Part shown: positions 9,142 to 17,528 of the stretch, one piece after another
Layout of the letters: the number at the start of each line of letters is the position of its first letter
How positions within the stretch are numbered: position 1 is the stretch's first letter
NCBI GenBank assembly: GCA_007674295.1
Contig: CM017451.1
Coordinates: 124,001-188,000 of the forward strand
Length of the DNA: 64,000 nucleotides
Source of the DNA: Antonospora locustae
Lineage: Eukaryota > Microsporidia
Reading direction: 5' to 3'
The notes under the pieces: generated by a model
The model's database searches: none
Seen by the model: only the letters and a program-made list of their open reading frames with translations
Told to the model about the DNA's origin: nothing
Made by a program: the position numbers and the translations under genes

Positions 9142-9155
9142 GGGGTAAAATTTTT
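9142..9155 (-). promoter_or_regulatory. AAAATTTT + CCC ribosomal-protein promoter signal (RPL40)
   Basis: On the minus strand an AAAATTTT block is followed within 2 nt by CCCC, 7 nt before the ATG at 9135. This matches the arrangement reported upstream of microsporidian ribosomal protein genes and recurs at uL22, RPS2 and RPS17 here. Confidence 0.6.
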
Positions 9156-9245
9156 GCAGGCGTATTGCGAAGCCAATGATAAAGGCAGAGCATAGACTCT
9201 ATGCGCAGCGCAGCAGCAATTGCAAGACATTGCGGACCTATTTGG

Positions 9246-9497
9246 TCATTCAAATGTCCTTGCGGTCACCCAGGTCTTTCTGCACATCGGACAGTCCTTG
9301 CTGTTCAGAAGCCACTGCGACAGACAATGGTAATGGAAGGAGTGTGTGCATGTTCCTATGCATGGTTTGCACTGTATGGGATGTTCGCACTGCGAGCACA
9401 TGTGGTTTAGCTCTTGCTGGCATATTCCGCATATCTCCTCGTTGGTCCATGTCCACGAGCTTACGGCAAAGACTTTTCTTATGTTGATCTGCACCAT
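9246..9497 (-). CDS. APC11: Anaphase-promoting complex RING-H2 subunit Apc11
   Basis: An 83-residue RING-H2 protein, the catalytic E2-binding subunit of the APC/C ubiquitin ligase. Zinc ligands are CGIC, CSQC, C-x2-C and CTHSFHYHC, then CPMC near the C-terminus. WTWTNEEICGIC aligns with Apc11's WLWVANDENCGIC, and the last pair is CPMC, as in Apc11 rather than the Asp-containing form of Rbx1. Length equals Apc11 (about 84). The ATG at 9497 gives MVQINIRK. The frame stays open far upstream, but only across the antisense of uL22. It is divergent from uL22 with just 24 bp between the start codons. Confidence 0.85.
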   Translation of the reverse strand: MVQINIRKVFAVSSWTWTNEEICGICQQELNHMCSQCEHPIQCKPCIGTCTHSFHYHCLSQWLLNSKDCPMCRKTWVTARTFE

Positions 9498-9503
9498 GTG
9501 CGC

Positions 9504-9517
9504 AAAATTTTTCACCC
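9504..9517. promoter_or_regulatory. Shared divergent promoter of APC11 and uL22
   Basis: The 24 bp between the APC11 ATG (9497, minus) and the uL22 ATG (9522, plus) hold a near-palindromic AAAATTTTT (9504-9512) and CCC (9515-9517). The CCC is 4 nt before the uL22 ATG; the AT block is 6 nt from the APC11 ATG. Both genes must take core promoter information from this segment or from within each other's coding sequence. Confidence 0.6.
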
Positions 9518-9521
9518 TCAC

Positions 9522-10037
9522 ATGAAGAAGAAGTATGCACCCGAGATACATGATCCAGGCAACACAGTCAAGTGCAGAATTGACAACGCCAGGGTGAGCT
9601 TTAAGAACACAAGAGAAACATCCAGGGTTCTTGTAAATAGAAAACTGGGCGATGCTTTGAATTACTTGTATGACGTTATCAAGAAAAAGCAGTGTGTGCC
9701 GATGAAGCGATATGCACGCGGCGTTGGAAGGACAGCACAGGCAAAGGCTTTCAAGACACAGAGGGGAAGATGGCCTGTGAAGAGCGCAAAGTTCTTTATA
9801 GAGCTTATCAATAACCTCAAGGTAAATGCAGTCAACAAGAATCTGAATCCAGACGAGATGGTCATAAAAAATATTATTGTCAACAAGGCCCCAATCATTC
9901 CAGGAAGAATACATCGTGCATATGGCAGAATAAATCCCTACAACAGCCACCCGTGCCATATTCAGATGATTGCCGTAAAGAAAATGGTTGCAGTGCCAAA
10001 GGCTATTGATGGCGAGTATGCAGCAGAGGTGGTGTAG
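9522..10037 (+). CDS. RPL17: Ribosomal protein uL22 (L17 family)
   Basis: A 171-residue large-subunit protein lining the peptide exit tunnel. Family motifs are VSFKNTRETSRVL, KKKQCVPMKRYARGVGRTAQAK, GRWPVKSAKF, IVNKAP and HRAYGRINPYNSHPCHIQM (tunnel hairpin and C-terminus). The ATG at 9522 gives MKKKYAPEIHDPGNTVK, aligned with the usual YSREPENPTKSCKAR start. The preceding bases carry AAAATTTTT and CCC. Length matches the eukaryotic family without its long C-terminal tail. Confidence 0.97.
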   Translation: MKKKYAPEIHDPGNTVKCRIDNARVSFKNTRETSRVLVNRKLGDALNYLYDVIKKKQCVPMKRYARGVGRTAQAKAFKTQRGRWPVKSAKFFIELINNLKVNAVNKNLNPDEMVIKNIIVNKAPIIPGRIHRAYGRINPYNSHPCHIQMIAVKKMVAVPKAIDGEYAAEVV

Positions 10038-10221
10038 CGGACACATCAACGTGCTGTGTTCATTTACAGTCGCACTTCCTTAAATAAAAAACCAGCTATT
10101 AACAAGGGAGCGAGCCCATTACTTCTTTTCAGAAAGCAATGCTGCTAATGGGTAGCTGCGCTTCTCCGTGAAAGCTTGCAGTTGCAAACAAAGGTCAAAC
10201 AACTGCACGTATTTAATAATC

Positions 10222-12165
10222 TCATAGCTCCTCCCGGTCATGGGTCTTTCCTACCGGCGCGCTCTCGTCATAAAGATGCGCTCCAGAGCCGTGTTCTGCA
10301 GTGGCATCTTTTTCGTTTCCTGGGCTCTCGCTCAGGTAATCATCCACAGGAAGCCCTTCGGTGTCGGTATGAGTATGGTTTTCACCGCCCTCCTTGTTCT
10401 TCTCGCCATCTGGCACTTCTTCTCCCTGCTGCATTTCCGCACTTTTCTCCTCCTTTTTCTTCGTCTCAGCTTTCTGTTTCTCGAGCTTTTCTCGAAAGAA
10501 TCCTATGGAGTCCTCCAGCTGCATGTATCTGTTCTTAAACTCAGAGGACACCACGTCGTCTCTGTCCCTGTTTTTATCAAACCACTCGCTTATTTCCTCG
10601 TATTCGTGCCGAACCATATTCCACAGTTTCCTCTCACCAGATTCAAGTACTCTCGCTGTCTTCAGCATGGTCTCAAGGTTTGCAATGTACTGTGACCTAA
10701 ACTCTGCATCCTCCTTCAGTCTTTTGTTCTTACTTTCGTATTTCAAATACTCGTCTACAAATGCCTTTGCATTTTCATAGCACCAGTCGTTGGCACGTGC
10801 AATGTGCTGCAGATTGATAATTGCATCTCCAGAACACATCTCCAGAACATCCTTTATCTCCCTGCCTCCTATTTTATCAAGAATATCCTTCAGCCGTCTG
10901 TAAACACCAAGCTCCTCCATAAAATCTTCCATATCTTTCTGACTTGAGTGGAAGCTGCCTTTGTCCGAATGAACACTTGTAATGTCCGTACACTCTAGTG
11001 TGAACGCAGGAAAGTTCAAGTATAGAGCTCCTTTTGCAATTCCAATGTCGGAGTTGTTTGTTCTCAGTGTCTCACTTCCCAGCAGCACCGTATCAAAGTC
11101 TCCAAACATGAATTCAGATATAACAACAGTCTGAAACTTGTTGACACCGGCAGTGATGGAGTCCAGCATTGATCTAAGTCCAGGTGCTTTGGAATCAATT
11201 AACACTTTTACCCTGTGCTCAACCTCCTTAAGACTGATTTCTAGATCTTCCAAGTCTATCTTGTGTCCCTCTATTCTGTACAAGTCTATATGGTCCGGCT
11301 TGTATACGGTGCCGCCGCTTTTCCACTTGTCCAAAACTCCTCCGCAGATTCTGTCTATGTTGCAATACATGTTGCTCTCCAGAGGTCCCGGAACGAATGA
11401 CACTGGCAGATCGGTGCTCCTCACAGGTATGTCCTGCTTGGACACAAGCTCCTGTATTTTTTCTTTCAAGTGGTCTTTGACTATGTTCTTAATATGTTCG
11501 TCGCACAGCTCATCATACACCATAGTTTTAACTCTTCGAATTTTGATCATTCCGCTTTCTTTTTTATCGCTGTCCTTGCTTTCTGTAACCACCTCATTCA
11601 GACTAAGCACGGTTTTCTTGCCTTTCATGTTAACTGTCACAATGTCCTTTGTGTCGATTTTGCGGTCATAGGCAAGAAACGCCAGGTATGCAAGCGACTC
11701 GGGCACTACATACTTCACATTGACACCTGCAAGCATAAATGCATTTAGTATCCCAACACCATCTTCAAGATAGTCCCGCTTAGTCACAACAAGTGACTCG
11801 CATCCGTGAAGCATTTCGATGCTTTTTATGAACAGTGCATTTACAACTGTAGGTGTTATTTTGCTTCTGAACCCTTTCATCACATAGCTCCCATTTGGCA
11901 TGCTGCTGAGAATATGGCCATATGCCGTACGGACTGCCTCTGGCGACATCTCATATAGCTCAAATGGGTCCATGAACCCGTCGATGTCCAACAATTTTGT
12001 TGGCGTCACGCCGCTGCGTTCGATCTTCACGCCAAAAACCTTGTTTCTGGACGTAGCCTCCTGAATCAGGGAGTTGCGCTTCTCGCTGATTCTTAAACTT
12101 TCGTTATATTCAAGACCAAATTGTACAGAATTGACCAAGGATACAATAACTGTGAAAAGCTTCAT
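10222..12165 (-). CDS. ER-lumenal Hsp70/Hsp110-like protein (Lhs1/Grp170 type), nucleotide motifs degenerate
   Basis: A 647-residue protein with a signal peptide (MKLFTVIVSLVNSVQFG) and a C-terminal REEL that resembles an ER retrieval signal. The first half has a stretched Hsp70 nucleotide-binding-domain pattern: a VVPESLAYLAFLAYDRK helix like the family's EPTAAALAYG, KTMVYDELCDEHI, and FDTVLLGSETL near the place of the GGxxR(I/V)P...GAA segment. The second half has a helical Hsp110-type lid (ISEWFDKNRDRDD) and an acidic tail. Phosphate-binding motifs are poor: QFGL replaces DLG(T/S), and VNMKGKK replaces the D(M/L)G(G/S)GT loop. It may act as an Hsp70 nucleotide-exchange factor or holdase. 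AAATTTTT and CCCC lie directly upstream of the ATG. Confidence 0.55.
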   Translation of the reverse strand: MKLFTVIVSLVNSVQFGLEYNESLRISEKRNSLIQEATSRNKVFGVKIERSGVTPTKLLDIDGFMDPFELYEMSPEAVRTAYGHILSSMPNGSYVMKGFRSKITPTVVNALFIKSIEMLHGCESLVVTKRDYLEDGVGILNAFMLAGVNVKYVVPESLAYLAFLAYDRKIDTKDIVTVNMKGKKTVLSLNEVVTESKDSDKKESGMIKIRRVKTMVYDELCDEHIKNIVKDHLKEKIQELVSKQDIPVRSTDLPVSFVPGPLESNMYCNIDRICGGVLDKWKSGGTVYKPDHIDLYRIEGHKIDLEDLEISLKEVEHRVKVLIDSKAPGLRSMLDSITAGVNKFQTVVISEFMFGDFDTVLLGSETLRTNNSDIGIAKGALYLNFPAFTLECTDITSVHSDKGSFHSSQKDMEDFMEELGVYRRLKDILDKIGGREIKDVLEMCSGDAIINLQHIARANDWCYENAKAFVDEYLKYESKNKRLKEDAEFRSQYIANLETMLKTARVLESGERKLWNMVRHEYEEISEWFDKNRDRDDVVSSEFKNRYMQLEDSIGFFREKLEKQKAETKKKEEKSAEMQQGEEVPDGEKNKEGGENHTHTDTEGLPVDDYLSESPGNEKDATAEHGSGAHLYDESAPVGKTHDREEL

Positions 12166-12166
12166 C

Positions 12167-12180
12167 GGGGATAAATTTTT
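12167..12180 (-). promoter_or_regulatory. AAATTTTT + CCCC promoter signal of the Lhs1-like gene
   Basis: Read on the minus strand, AAATTT is followed by CCCC one base before the ATG at 12165. It is the same module as at ribosomal protein genes, here at a secretory chaperone gene. Confidence 0.5.
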
Positions 12181-12289
12181 ACTTTCAGAAGAACAAAAAT
12201 AAGTCTCCACACCGTGTCGCAGGCGATTTGGAACCGAACGTAGCGTATAGTACACAGCAAAGGGCGTATTCGCTGCCAAATAACCGGAA

Positions 12290-12961
12290 TTAGTCTTTTC
12301 TCAAGTCAAATACTTTCTTTTCTATGCCGTCGCGCCGCATGACAAAAACTTCTAAGTAGTCACCCGTATTCACGTCTCGCTCCGTGGCCGCCTCAAAAGC
12401 CATCTTGACAACCTTTATGCACTCTTTAACTTCTAAATCCTGTGCTTCGCAGTTTTCCCTGTTCTTCTTTGAGACAACAGAGTCTAGTATCGGCTGTATC
12501 AACGAGGCAGAGCTTCCGCTACAGTCACACGTAGCAGATTCATAGCTTCCCACAGGATCGTATCTGTACACAACTGGAGCCTTTTCAAAGCCGCTGAGGG
12601 TGATGAACGAATAGTATGGAAAGAACCTCCTTGAGTACAGAATGTTGTGCAGCAGGTGTGCTGCACTGGCAACACTTATCTTTCGCCTGTTCTGGCTCTC
12701 GTACATCTTTATGTGGTATCGCATTCGAGTAAAAACTTCGTACCCATCGGCATAGAAGCCGGCTGTTGTCATTACGAAGTCGCCAACTATGAATATCTTT
12801 GACATTGTGCGCGAGTTTATGCCCATTTCCGAGGAATGGCGTGTGTCTCCACTTATGATTATGTAATCACGCTGTTTTATCACAACTGTGGAGCCTGAAT
12901 TGTTCTCGTATGGATCAAAGTCGTTCCCTTCTTGGTGTTTTGTGCGCGTTCTTACATCCAT
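12290..12961 (-). CDS. PRE7: 20S proteasome subunit beta-6 (Pre7)
   Basis: A 223-residue non-catalytic beta subunit of the 20S core. Matches to Pre7 include FDPYENNSGSTVV, IISGDTRHS, INSRTMSKIF, RRFFPYYSF, YRYDPVGSYE, ASLIQPILD and ATERDVNTGDYLE. The propeptide-like N-terminus lacks the Thr1 catalytic residue, as expected for beta-6. The ATG at 12961 (MDVRTRTKHQEGN) sits one base after a CCCC run; an upstream in-frame ATG at 13012 would add residues unlike the family. The gene lies just upstream of the Lhs1-like gene on the same strand. Confidence 0.93.
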   Translation of the reverse strand: MDVRTRTKHQEGNDFDPYENNSGSTVVIKQRDYIIISGDTRHSSEMGINSRTMSKIFIVGDFVMTTAGFYADGYEVFTRMRYHIKMYESQNRRKISVASAAHLLHNILYSRRFFPYYSFITLSGFEKAPVVYRYDPVGSYESATCDCSGSSASLIQPILDSVVSKKNRENCEAQDLEVKECIKVVKMAFEAATERDVNTGDYLEVFVMRRDGIEKKVFDLRKD

Positions 12962-13169
12962 TGGGGCTGTGTTTGTCGTAGTTGTGAGTGCTCCATGCAC
13001 AGATCTAGGCACTTTTTAGAGTAACTAGGTGTACTACATGCTACTGATACTGCTTTATAGAGGTCAGAAGGCGGAGAGACAGGCATCTCTACTTTATATG
13101 TTAACAGGCACACACATGACACTGGATTCTCTGTACACCTTCTGTACTTTCAACATGGTAAAGTGCTTC

Positions 13170-13484
13170 TCACTCCTTTGACATTGTTTTGCAGCTTACA
13201 CATTGGTATATAATTGTCATGGGCTCGTCTGCACTGCGTGTTTGCATCTGGTAGTAGGCTGCCTTTTCGCATCCGCATTTGCACTTCTTTTCGCACACGT
13301 TGGCAAACTTCAGCTCGTCTTCCTTGATGAAAACATGATCCTCTGTTCTCATATCAAACTCAACTCTGCTTCTCAAAGGCGTGCTTATTTGGTAAACGTA
13401 GCTGCACATTCTACACGAAAATGCATAGTGGTCGTCGTGGCAACCAATCACCAGCAAGCTACCACATATCGGGCAGAAGTGCAT
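13170..13484 (-). CDS. RPC11: RNA polymerase III subunit C11 (TFIIS-like)
   Basis: A 104-residue subunit needed for RNA cleavage, termination and reinitiation by RNA polymerase III. It has an N-terminal zinc ribbon (CPIC...CRMC) and a C-terminal TFIIS-type ribbon with CKCGC and QTRSADEPMTIIYQCVSC. The RSADEPMT...Y(K/Q)C string holds the DE pair that reaches the polymerase active site and is typical of C11 rather than Rpb9 or A12. Length is within the normal range (about 110). The ATG is preceded by CCC 4 nt upstream. Confidence 0.93.
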   Translation of the reverse strand: MHFCPICGSLLVIGCHDDHYAFSCRMCSYVYQISTPLRSRVEFDMRTEDHVFIKEDELKFANVCEKKCKCGCEKAAYYQMQTRSADEPMTIIYQCVSCKTMSKE

Positions 13485-13777
13485 CTGGGTTTATTTAAAA
13501 GGGAATTTTGCACGCCCACATGCTCATTGCAACAGGTCTGCTGAGGCTACATCTACTCCAAACTCAATAAACCTCTCCAACTGCATATAGTCTAAAATAG
13601 TGGCGAACACTGCTTTGTTTCCAGCAGAGCGCACTATGCATCTGGCTACATTCTCAGACGCATATTTGCGCATGTGCCAAGACTGGTGCACATGTGCCTG
13701 TAGCTTTGAAGCCCGGAAATTGGCACAGTGCGTCTTGGAAGAAACACCATAACTGCTGAAAGTCCATACCCTTTAAA

Positions 13778-14091
13778 ATGGTAAGTGAAATATCAATAAT
13801 TAGTCCAAAGGAACCTCGAGCTTCGGAAAAAAGAACAAGAGAAATCACATTCTCTGTGTTAGATGCGGATCGATGTCATATCACAAGCAGAAACTGAGGT
13901 GTTCAAGTTGTGGATATCCCGAAAAGAAACTTAGAAATCGTGGCTCTCCAAAAGCAAGGCGAAGACGTGGAGAGGGAACCGGACGAATGAGACATCTAAA
14001 GAAGGTGAGACGAGCTGCGAGAAACGGGTTTAAGGGAAATGCTATTCTGAGAGCATTACGAAATGCGAATACCACAAGTGATTCCAAGTGA
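13778..14091 (+). CDS. RPL37: Ribosomal protein eL37, two exons
   Basis: A 96-residue large-subunit protein encoded in two exons: 13778-13780 (the ATG alone) and 13804-14091. The joined reading starts [16 protein letters not shown], the standard eL37 N-terminus, and continues [21 protein letters not shown] (C4 zinc finger), [17 protein letters not shown] and RNGFK. Without splicing the ATG frame hits a stop at the end of the intron, and the first downstream ATG would lose 27 residues including half of the zinc finger. CCC lies about 6 nt before the ATG. The AAAATTTT block seen at other ribosomal protein genes is absent. Confidence 0.95.
13781..13803 (+). other. Spliceosomal intron in RPL37 (23 nt)
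   Basis: It begins GTAAGT and ends with a fused branch-point/acceptor of the type TAATTAG, directly after the initiator ATG. Removal restores the full eL37 reading. Size, position after the ATG in a ribosomal protein gene and lack of spacing between branch point and AG all match known microsporidian introns. Confidence 0.92.
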
Positions 14092-14392
14092 GCGGCGAAC
14101 ACCGGCAAACAACAAATAAAGATGTATGTCGGCTGAGTTGACATTCAAAATGTTTATCTTCGAAGACCAAACGAGTCATTCCACCTGGGCCTAGGATTTC
14201 TTCTTGACTTAGAGACGCTTGTTTGTGCTCACAAGTGTCCATAATTGCTTCTTTGACACAATGCGGCAGGGCTTGCTATAAAAGAAAGCGACATCTCTGT
14301 AAACGCAGCTGCTGACTGCTGCGAATAATAGCAAAAGCCCGTGTTGCAAAACAAAGATTGTACAAAGTAGTTTGGAATAGCACAGAGCCCTT
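14092..14392. other. Intergenic region with TATA box and small hairpin
   Basis: 301 bp without a supported gene. TATAAAAG occurs at 14278-14285, and shortly after it an inverted repeat CGCAGC...GCTGCG (loop 8 nt, about 14303-14322). It could be part of the promoter of the following secreted-protein gene or a small transcript; nothing more can be said. Confidence 0.35.
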
Positions 14393-14977
14393 ATGGTACT
14401 AGCATTGCTCATCTTGTATGTAAGTGCGAACGAGCTGTATAACTTTAATCGTGTTGACAATATACATGACCGCGAGCCAATCTGCACCATGGAAAATGAG
14501 GTGTGCACTGCTCGTTTTTACACCTCGTCCTTGCCTTCAAATAGAATATTTATTCATCAGAACCTAGCATCTGTGGTACATAAGCTATCCACGATTGGCG
14601 AGATAAGAACAGGCGGGTACATTATTAGGCCATTCCATTCGATTTGGTCAGAGAATAACCAGAAATGCCTGGGACTGTACAGATATTCCTTCAAAGATAA
14701 GAATTTATATGGGCAGATGCATGGAAACACGCGAGTCACGTTTAGTGGAAGCATCGGAGAGCCGGTTATTTCAGAAAACAAAGTCGCTCTAGACGTAAGC
14801 GGCGAACTTTTTCTAAAAGTGATTGACAGTCTTATTAGCTTTGACTACACCATGTCCAGCCATCAGACCTCGGGCTCTGCAGGCCTAGACGAGAACTTTG
14901 CAGACAAGACAGAAACACATTCGGGGAATTCCAGCACTCAGCAGGCGGACGTCCACACAGAAAATCACATGTCTTAA
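14393..14977 (+). CDS. Secreted hypothetical protein
   Basis: A 194-residue protein not recognised from any family. The N-terminus MVLALLILYVSANEL is a short signal peptide. The rest is soluble with few cysteines (CTMENEVC near residue 30, one more near 92) and a Ser/Thr/Gln/His-rich C-terminal 45 residues that look disordered. The ATG has CCC 3 nt upstream, supporting a real gene start. AATAAA follows the stop codon. It could be a spore-wall, surface or exported effector protein; the sequence does not decide. Confidence 0.65.
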   Translation: MVLALLILYVSANELYNFNRVDNIHDREPICTMENEVCTARFYTSSLPSNRIFIHQNLASVVHKLSTIGEIRTGGYIIRPFHSIWSENNQKCLGLYRYSFKDKNLYGQMHGNTRVTFSGSIGEPVISENKVALDVSGELFLKVIDSLISFDYTMSSHQTSGSAGLDENFADKTETHSGNSSTQQADVHTENHMS

Positions 14978-14988
14978 TAAACGTTTTT

Positions 14989-15402
14989 CTACCAAGGCGA
15001 ATCGGGATTAACCACCATATTTGGCATGGTTTTGTACAATCTCCTGTATGCCTCATGGACATGCGTGACAAGCAGGGGACCTGTGTCGCACCACTCGCTC
15101 TGCACTTTCTTTGCCTCTGTTACAAGCTCGCCAACAAACACCTTTGCAAACCCACAGACAGCAATGATAAACTTAGGGTTGCAACTCTGGCCGATGACCT
15201 CAAAGCATAGTCTTTTAATCATATTGCGCTTGAGACCAACTCTTCTGAACGTTTCGTAGCGGTGAAGCTCCTCCCTCGACATGTTAGCTATCACGTCCTT
15301 AAAGACAGTGTTGATGTGCTTTGTGTTGATAAACGTATCCGAGTTCTCACTCTCACTATCAGATATGTTCTTATTGTATATATTGCTCTCAGATGAAGAC
15401 AT
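14989..15402 (-). CDS. TAF11: TFIID subunit TAF11 (histone fold)
   Basis: A 137-residue protein. An acidic Ser/Asn-rich N-terminus is followed by the TAFII28 histone-fold domain: MSREELHRYETFRRVGLKRN, IKRLCFEVIG, FIIAVCGFAKVFVGELVTEA, then GPLLVTHVHEAYRRL. These align with TAF11's EEQLNRYE(M/V)YRRSxFPK, AMSGISKVFVGE and PLQPKHMREAxRRL. TAF11 pairs with TAF13 in TFIID at core promoters. The ATG at 15402 has CCC 4 nt upstream. The gene ends 12 bp from the converging secreted-protein gene and is divergent from the coiled-coil gene at 15557. Confidence 0.92.
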   Translation of the reverse strand: MSSSESNIYNKNISDSESENSDTFINTKHINTVFKDVIANMSREELHRYETFRRVGLKRNMIKRLCFEVIGQSCNPKFIIAVCGFAKVFVGELVTEAKKVQSEWCDTGPLLVTHVHEAYRRLYKTMPNMVVNPDSPW

Positions 15403-15556
15403 TAGGGTGAGAATCGGTGGTTTCTGAATGCAGCAAGTGCCAGTGTCTCTGTGCTGCAAACCACGTTTTTTGCAGAAGATTCTGATGCTACGTCAAATGC
15501 ATTTTCAGCGAGATTCCTGTACGCATGCATTAATGCGTTTGCACCGAGCCCTCCCA

Positions 15557-16243
15557 ATGGATGCCTCCAAGAAATTGACTCGCAAGCTGTACAGCATTGT
15601 TTCTGACTCTCTGTCCGAGCTGAGCACCATTATGTCGCGCAACGACGAGTTTCAATCACCTTTGAACAACAACGCCTTTGATCAAACGTTTGACCAGAGC
15701 ATGGAGCTTCGGGAAAACGACACAGTGGTGATGAGCAGAGAGGAGTACAACAAGCTCCAGTCTGAGCTCAGCATTCTAGAGGAGAGTCTCCACAGTAGCT
15801 CCAAGCAGAAAGACGAGTACAAGAAGCTTCTGCTTGACTACGACACAACCATGTCTTTTATACTGGAGAAGGAGGAGAATACAAACGTAAATGCACTGCT
15901 TTGCAAGCTGGAGGAGAGAGATAAGATCATCAAAAGCATGCAGCAAGAGATTGAGGAGCACAGACATCTCGAGGCAAACCTGAGAAACTACATTGATGCA
16001 ATACAGCGAGACCTAGAGAAAGCACTTGAGAGAGCAGAACTGTACAAAATGTTCGGCAAGGAGAAGATAAAGGAGATCGAAAGAGAAAAGAACATGCAGA
16101 TTGAGCTTGAGAGACAGAAAACTCATGCACTCACCCTTAGAATAGCCGAGTTGACAGAGTCCAGTTGTGATAGACAAGTATGTGTAGAGAGAGCAGAGAA
16201 CATGTACAATTATGACACCCTTGCAGAAGACAGACTCGGATAA
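15557..16243 (+). CDS. Coiled-coil protein, possibly TACC family
   Basis: A 228-residue protein, coiled coil from about residue 65 to the end. The stretch KQKDEYKKLLLDYDTTMSFI, then LEANLRNYIDAIQRDLEKA and YKMFGKEKIKEIE, has the spacing of the TACC domain (KYxxLLxEYDxxxxxM; ExSLKxxVxxYxxxI; YxxLKxHAxEKLxxAxxEI). TACC proteins bind XMAP215-type microtubule polymerases at spindle poles. The ATG at 15557 has CCC about 3 nt upstream. Similarity is weak, and generic coiled-coil proteins could look alike. Confidence 0.4.
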   Translation: MDASKKLTRKLYSIVSDSLSELSTIMSRNDEFQSPLNNNAFDQTFDQSMELRENDTVVMSREEYNKLQSELSILEESLHSSSKQKDEYKKLLLDYDTTMSFILEKEENTNVNALLCKLEERDKIIKSMQQEIEEHRHLEANLRNYIDAIQRDLEKALERAELYKMFGKEKIKEIEREKNMQIELERQKTHALTLRIAELTESSCDRQVCVERAENMYNYDTLAEDRLG

Positions 16244-16343
16244 ATAGCGTGTCTGGAAAAATGCTCACGCTGTGCACATAACAGTACAGGCGCCATGTTT
16301 GCACATTCACACCACATTGAACTTGGTTAACAACCCTTGGGAG

Positions 16344-17078
16344 ATGAATGAAGTGAAGGATACGGATGCTGGCACAAAGCACGTGATATACAAAACACAA
16401 GGCCCCTGGACAATCATAGACAAGAGCATTGTAGCGAATCCCTTCATACAAAAGTACCATCCATCACACAGATCTTTGAGCTCTCTCATATGCAAAGGGC
16501 TCATGCTTGACATAGAAAGCTGGTACTCAGTCACACCAGAAGAAGTTACAAACCTTGCAATAAAACACATCGAGCATGCAAGGATATCGTCCCTCACAAC
16601 ATCCAGAACGATATTTTGTGCATATAGCGGCGTGGGCGGAGACGCACTTGTGTTTTTGAAAAACGGATACGACGTGATATGCACCGACATTATGTACAGA
16701 AAAATAAAGTATCTGAAGCACAACTACCAGGTGGTCAGAAGTGAGTCAGAAAACGTTGGAAAACTTTTTTGCATGGTCAAGGACATATTTGAGATGGAAA
16801 GGCATGATTTTGTCAAAAAGCCCTTTTTGGCGTTTTTGTCTCCTCCTTGGGGAGGTGTTAACTACAAAAACGAAGCGGTTTACAATGTGGAAAAGATGGG
16901 TCTAAATACCATTCACAGAAAAATAAGCTCGCTTGTTGACAATGCTGTTTACTTTCTGCCACGCAACTGCCATCACAGCGACGTCAGGAAAGCGGTGGGA
17001 AGGTGTAAGATACAGATGGCAAGAATAGAAGGCCGCAACATAGGGCTGCTGGTTTACTGCGGGCCCATTCTAACATAA
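16344..17078 (+). CDS. TGS1: Trimethylguanosine synthase (snRNA cap hypermethylase)
   Basis: A 244-residue methyltransferase that converts the m7G cap of snRNAs and snoRNAs to trimethylguanosine. Evidence is the SAM-binding motif CAYSGVGGDALVF (family FCGVGGN), the acidic strand-2 end VICTDI, and the catalytic SPPWGGVNY (family SPPWGGP.Y). An N-terminal RSLSSLICKGLMLDIESWYSVTPE matches the cap-binding lead-in RY(W)SLFDxGIxLDxExWxSVTPE. Length corresponds to the conserved catalytic domain only. The ATG at 16344 follows CCC by 7 nt. Its presence agrees with the intron in RPL37. Confidence 0.93.
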   Translation: MNEVKDTDAGTKHVIYKTQGPWTIIDKSIVANPFIQKYHPSHRSLSSLICKGLMLDIESWYSVTPEEVTNLAIKHIEHARISSLTTSRTIFCAYSGVGGDALVFLKNGYDVICTDIMYRKIKYLKHNYQVVRSESENVGKLFCMVKDIFEMERHDFVKKPFLAFLSPPWGGVNYKNEAVYNVEKMGLNTIHRKISSLVDNAVYFLPRNCHHSDVRKAVGRCKIQMARIEGRNIGLLVYCGPILT

Positions 17079-17528
17079 ACTACCATGTGTGTTATCATTC
17101 TGTATATTTTGCCTTCAACGAAGAAGCACCAAGTCTCCTGTTGGATATATTCATTATTTCCAGGAGACAACCTTACGGTATTTTCTGCATGGATAAACCA
17201 GTGTAGAACTTTATCGCACTCATTTCAGTAAGACTTGAAACTGTGTTATAAGACAATTTCTTGTGTACGACTGAGTAACTAGTCAATTTCTCTCGAGAAC
17301 CACATGAAAATGCACACGATGAGCCGCAACTGACCTAGACGTCTCAGACGAAACGGCGATCTTCTTCTTTACAGTGGACAGCGTATGTTCATTTGGCGCA
17401 TGCGATGGCGAGCTGTTCAAGAAACAACGTGAACTTATGAGATGTTTTTTATAACTGTTATTAGTGAATTCCATTTGGAGCTCTGAACATAGCGGGACAG
17501 ATTTTGAAAACTAGCATCTATGGTTTAC
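17079..17528. other. 450-bp intergenic region, no gene seen
   Basis: It lies between the convergent ends of TGS1 and ELP2. Short frames occur on both strands, but none has a family signature or start signal. No tRNA or other structured RNA was recognised. Confidence 0.5.

Noticed and set aside
9498..10049. N-terminal extension of the APC11 frame by 184 codons
   Set aside because: It lies wholly opposite uL22, and Apc11 is normally about 84 residues, which the ATG at 9497 gives.
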